Below, piece by piece: positions 62,470-64,000 of a stretch of DNA of 64,000 nt. Every line of letters begins with the position of its first letter. Position 1 is the stretch's first letter. The DNA is from Artemia franciscana (lineage: Eukaryota; Arthropoda; Branchiopoda; Anostraca; Artemiidae), in the NCBI RefSeq assembly GCF_032884065.1, contig NC_088881.1, positions 10,320,147 to 10,384,146 of the forward strand, given 5' to 3'. The position numbers were made by a program, and so were the translations under genes. Below the pieces are notes generated by a model, which was not told the DNA's origin, did no database searches, and saw only the letters and a list, made by a program, of their open reading frames with translations.

Positions 62470-63112
62470 GCGCTCATCCCTGGAAAAAAGCGAATAAACA
62501 GGCATTCATGATCTTACTTACGAAAAAAAATTTTGCATTTTGTAGATGCAGCTTGAAACCTGTAAAGCGGGGTTTGCTAATATGATGAACCTAATAAAGC
62601 GATTTTCGCTAAGATCGCTTGCTTTTATGGTCACTTCTAGGAATGAAACAAAAACAAATAAACGCGCACCCACGATCTTTCTTCTGGGGAAATTTTTTTT
62701 ATAAATTCTGCATTTTGTAGATTGCTGCTTGAAACCTTCAAAGTCGGGTTTACTGATATGATGAATCAGATAAAGCGAGTTTCGCTAAGATTGCTTGCTT
62801 TTATGGTCACCTATGAATATGAAACAAAAACAAATAAATGTGTATCCAAAATCATTCTTCTATAAAATTCCACGTCTTTTAGATTCGAGCTTGAGACATC
62901 TACGGTAGTGTTCTCTGATATGATGAATCTAATGAAGTGATTTTCTTTAAGATCTACTTTTTTGGGGGTGTTTCGCTTTTTTCTGAAAATCCTGCAAATT
63001 TTCCCAGATTTGCTGGGTAACAATAAACTCAATGAATTTTATACATTTAGAGTAAAAAGCGTGTTCTGATGAATAGCCAATTGTCATCAAAATTCCGTTT
63101 TTAGTTTTGGTG
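62470..63112 (-). repeat. Diverged family B module, three tandem copies of about 170 bp
   Basis: AATAAAC/AAATAAAC anchors lie at about 62490, 62655 and 62830. Each is followed by a 'GATCTT.CTTC', 'TTGTAGAT..(A/G)GCTTGA(A/G)ACC', 'TTACTGATATGATGAATC' and 'TTTCGCTAAGAT' order. The order equals that in family B (AAACACGCACCCGTGATCTG, TTTTGTAGATAGGAGCTTGA, GATACGCTGAATC), where the module occurs once. This is an older or separate branch. Confidence 0.65.
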
Positions 63113-63142
63113 AATAAATATTGGGGTCCCGCCAGGAATTTT

Positions 63143-64000
63143 ATGGCACTTGGTATTAACCAAGTGACATATAGCAATCGCAAATTCTGTCGGTCTGTCG
63201 GTCCCGGTTTTGCTACTTTAGGCACTTCCAGGTAAGCTAGGACGATGAAATTTGGCAAGCGTATCAGGGACTGGACCAGATTAAATTAGAAATAGTCGTT
63301 TTCCCGATTTGACTATCTGGGGGGGAGTGGGGGCCGGTTAATTCGGAAAAAATAGGAAAAATGAATTATTTTTAACTTATGAGCAGGTGATGGGACCTTA
63401 ATGAAATTTGATGTTTGGAATGATATTGTGTTTCAGAGCTCTTATTTTAAATCCCGACCGGATCTAATGAGATTGGGGGGAGTTGGAGGGAGGAAACCTA
63501 AAATCTTGGAAAACACTTAGAGTGGAGGGATCGGGATGAAACTTGATGGGAAAAATAAGCACAAGTCCCATATACATGATTGACATAATCGGAACGGATC
63601 CACTCTCTTTGGGGTAGTTAGGGGGGGGGGTGTAATTCTGAAAAATTAGAAGAAATGAGGTATTTTTAACTTACGAACGGGTGATCGGATCTCAATGAAA
63701 TTTGATGTTAAGAAGGATATCGTGTATTAGAGCTCTTATTTTAAATCCCGACCGGATCTGGTGACATTGGGAGGGGGTTGGGATGGAGAAACCTAAAACT
63801 TAGAAAACACTTTAGAGTGGGGGAGGGGGAAAACTAAAACTTGAAAAACACTTAGAGTGGAGGGATCGGGATGAAACTTGGTGGGAAAAATAATCACGAG
63901 TCCTAGATACATGATTGACATAACCGGAACGGATCCGCTCTCTTTGGGATAGTTGGGGGAGGTGTTAATTCTGAAAAATTGGATCTGGTGACATTGGGGG
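63143..64000 (+). repeat. Family C element, copy C4 (runs out of window)
   Basis: Starts TTATGGCACTTGGTATTAAC, then the hairpin partner CCAAGTGACATATAGC, 'GTCGGTCTGTCGGTCCCGG', and about two and a half units. A partial unit is duplicated at 63800-63870 (AAACTTAGAAAACACTTTAG / 'AAACTTGAAAAACACTTAG'). Confidence 0.85.

Overview
This window is eukaryotic nuclear DNA. It is AT-rich, has spliced genes with long introns, and is dense with transposon remains. One host gene runs through it on the + strand: a homologue of ZNFX1, an NFX1-type zinc-finger SF1 helicase. I could follow ten coding exons from the start codon at 6652 to 60195. All splice phases agree and give 1422 codons without a stop. The 3' end (remaining zinc fingers and C-terminus) lies beyond the window. 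In other animals ZNFX1 proteins work in small-RNA inheritance (nematode ZNFX-1) and antiviral RNA sensing (mammals). The repeat content suggests an arthropod, probably a crustacean; Artemia is my best guess but the sequence here does not prove it.

Layout. 1-5400: upstream DNA built of repeat copies. 5400-6651: the 5' UTR and its intron acceptor, with small local duplications. 6652-8640: exon 1 (N-terminal region, Walker A and Ia). 8641-18519: intron 1, with a 4.35-kb tandem-repeat element, a minus-strand LINE and a foldback element. 18520-32369: exons 2-6, with an internally scrambled Helitron in intron 2. Intron 6 (32370-40293) holds a LINE interrupted by another LINE, a Helitron-like non-autonomous element and a tRNA-derived SINE with perfect target-site duplications. 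Intron 7 (40438-54405) is 14 kb and holds a second tandem-repeat element, a piggyBac-like transposase remnant, a retropepsin/coiled-coil gene remnant split by about 4.5 kb of nested repeats, and a dead duplicate of exon 8. Exons 8-10 (54406-60195) carry helicase motifs V and VI and the first NFX1-type fingers.

Three repeat systems dominate. Family A is a near-perfect foldback of about 290 bp (arms of about 125 bp). It usually forms one end of family B, a modular element of about 1.7 kb whose other end is a small hairpin (ACAGTTCG/CGAACTGT). Family C has a CACTTGG..CCAAGTG hairpin at one end, an AGAGCTCATATGG end at the other, and G/C-run-rich tandem units of about 300 bp between them. No bacterial-type features, CRISPR arrays, rRNA or functional tRNA genes were seen. 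The nearest thing to an undescribed system is the family A/B module set, which would place several long double-stranded hairpins in the pre-mRNA of a gene related to RNA-silencing and RNA-sensing helicases.
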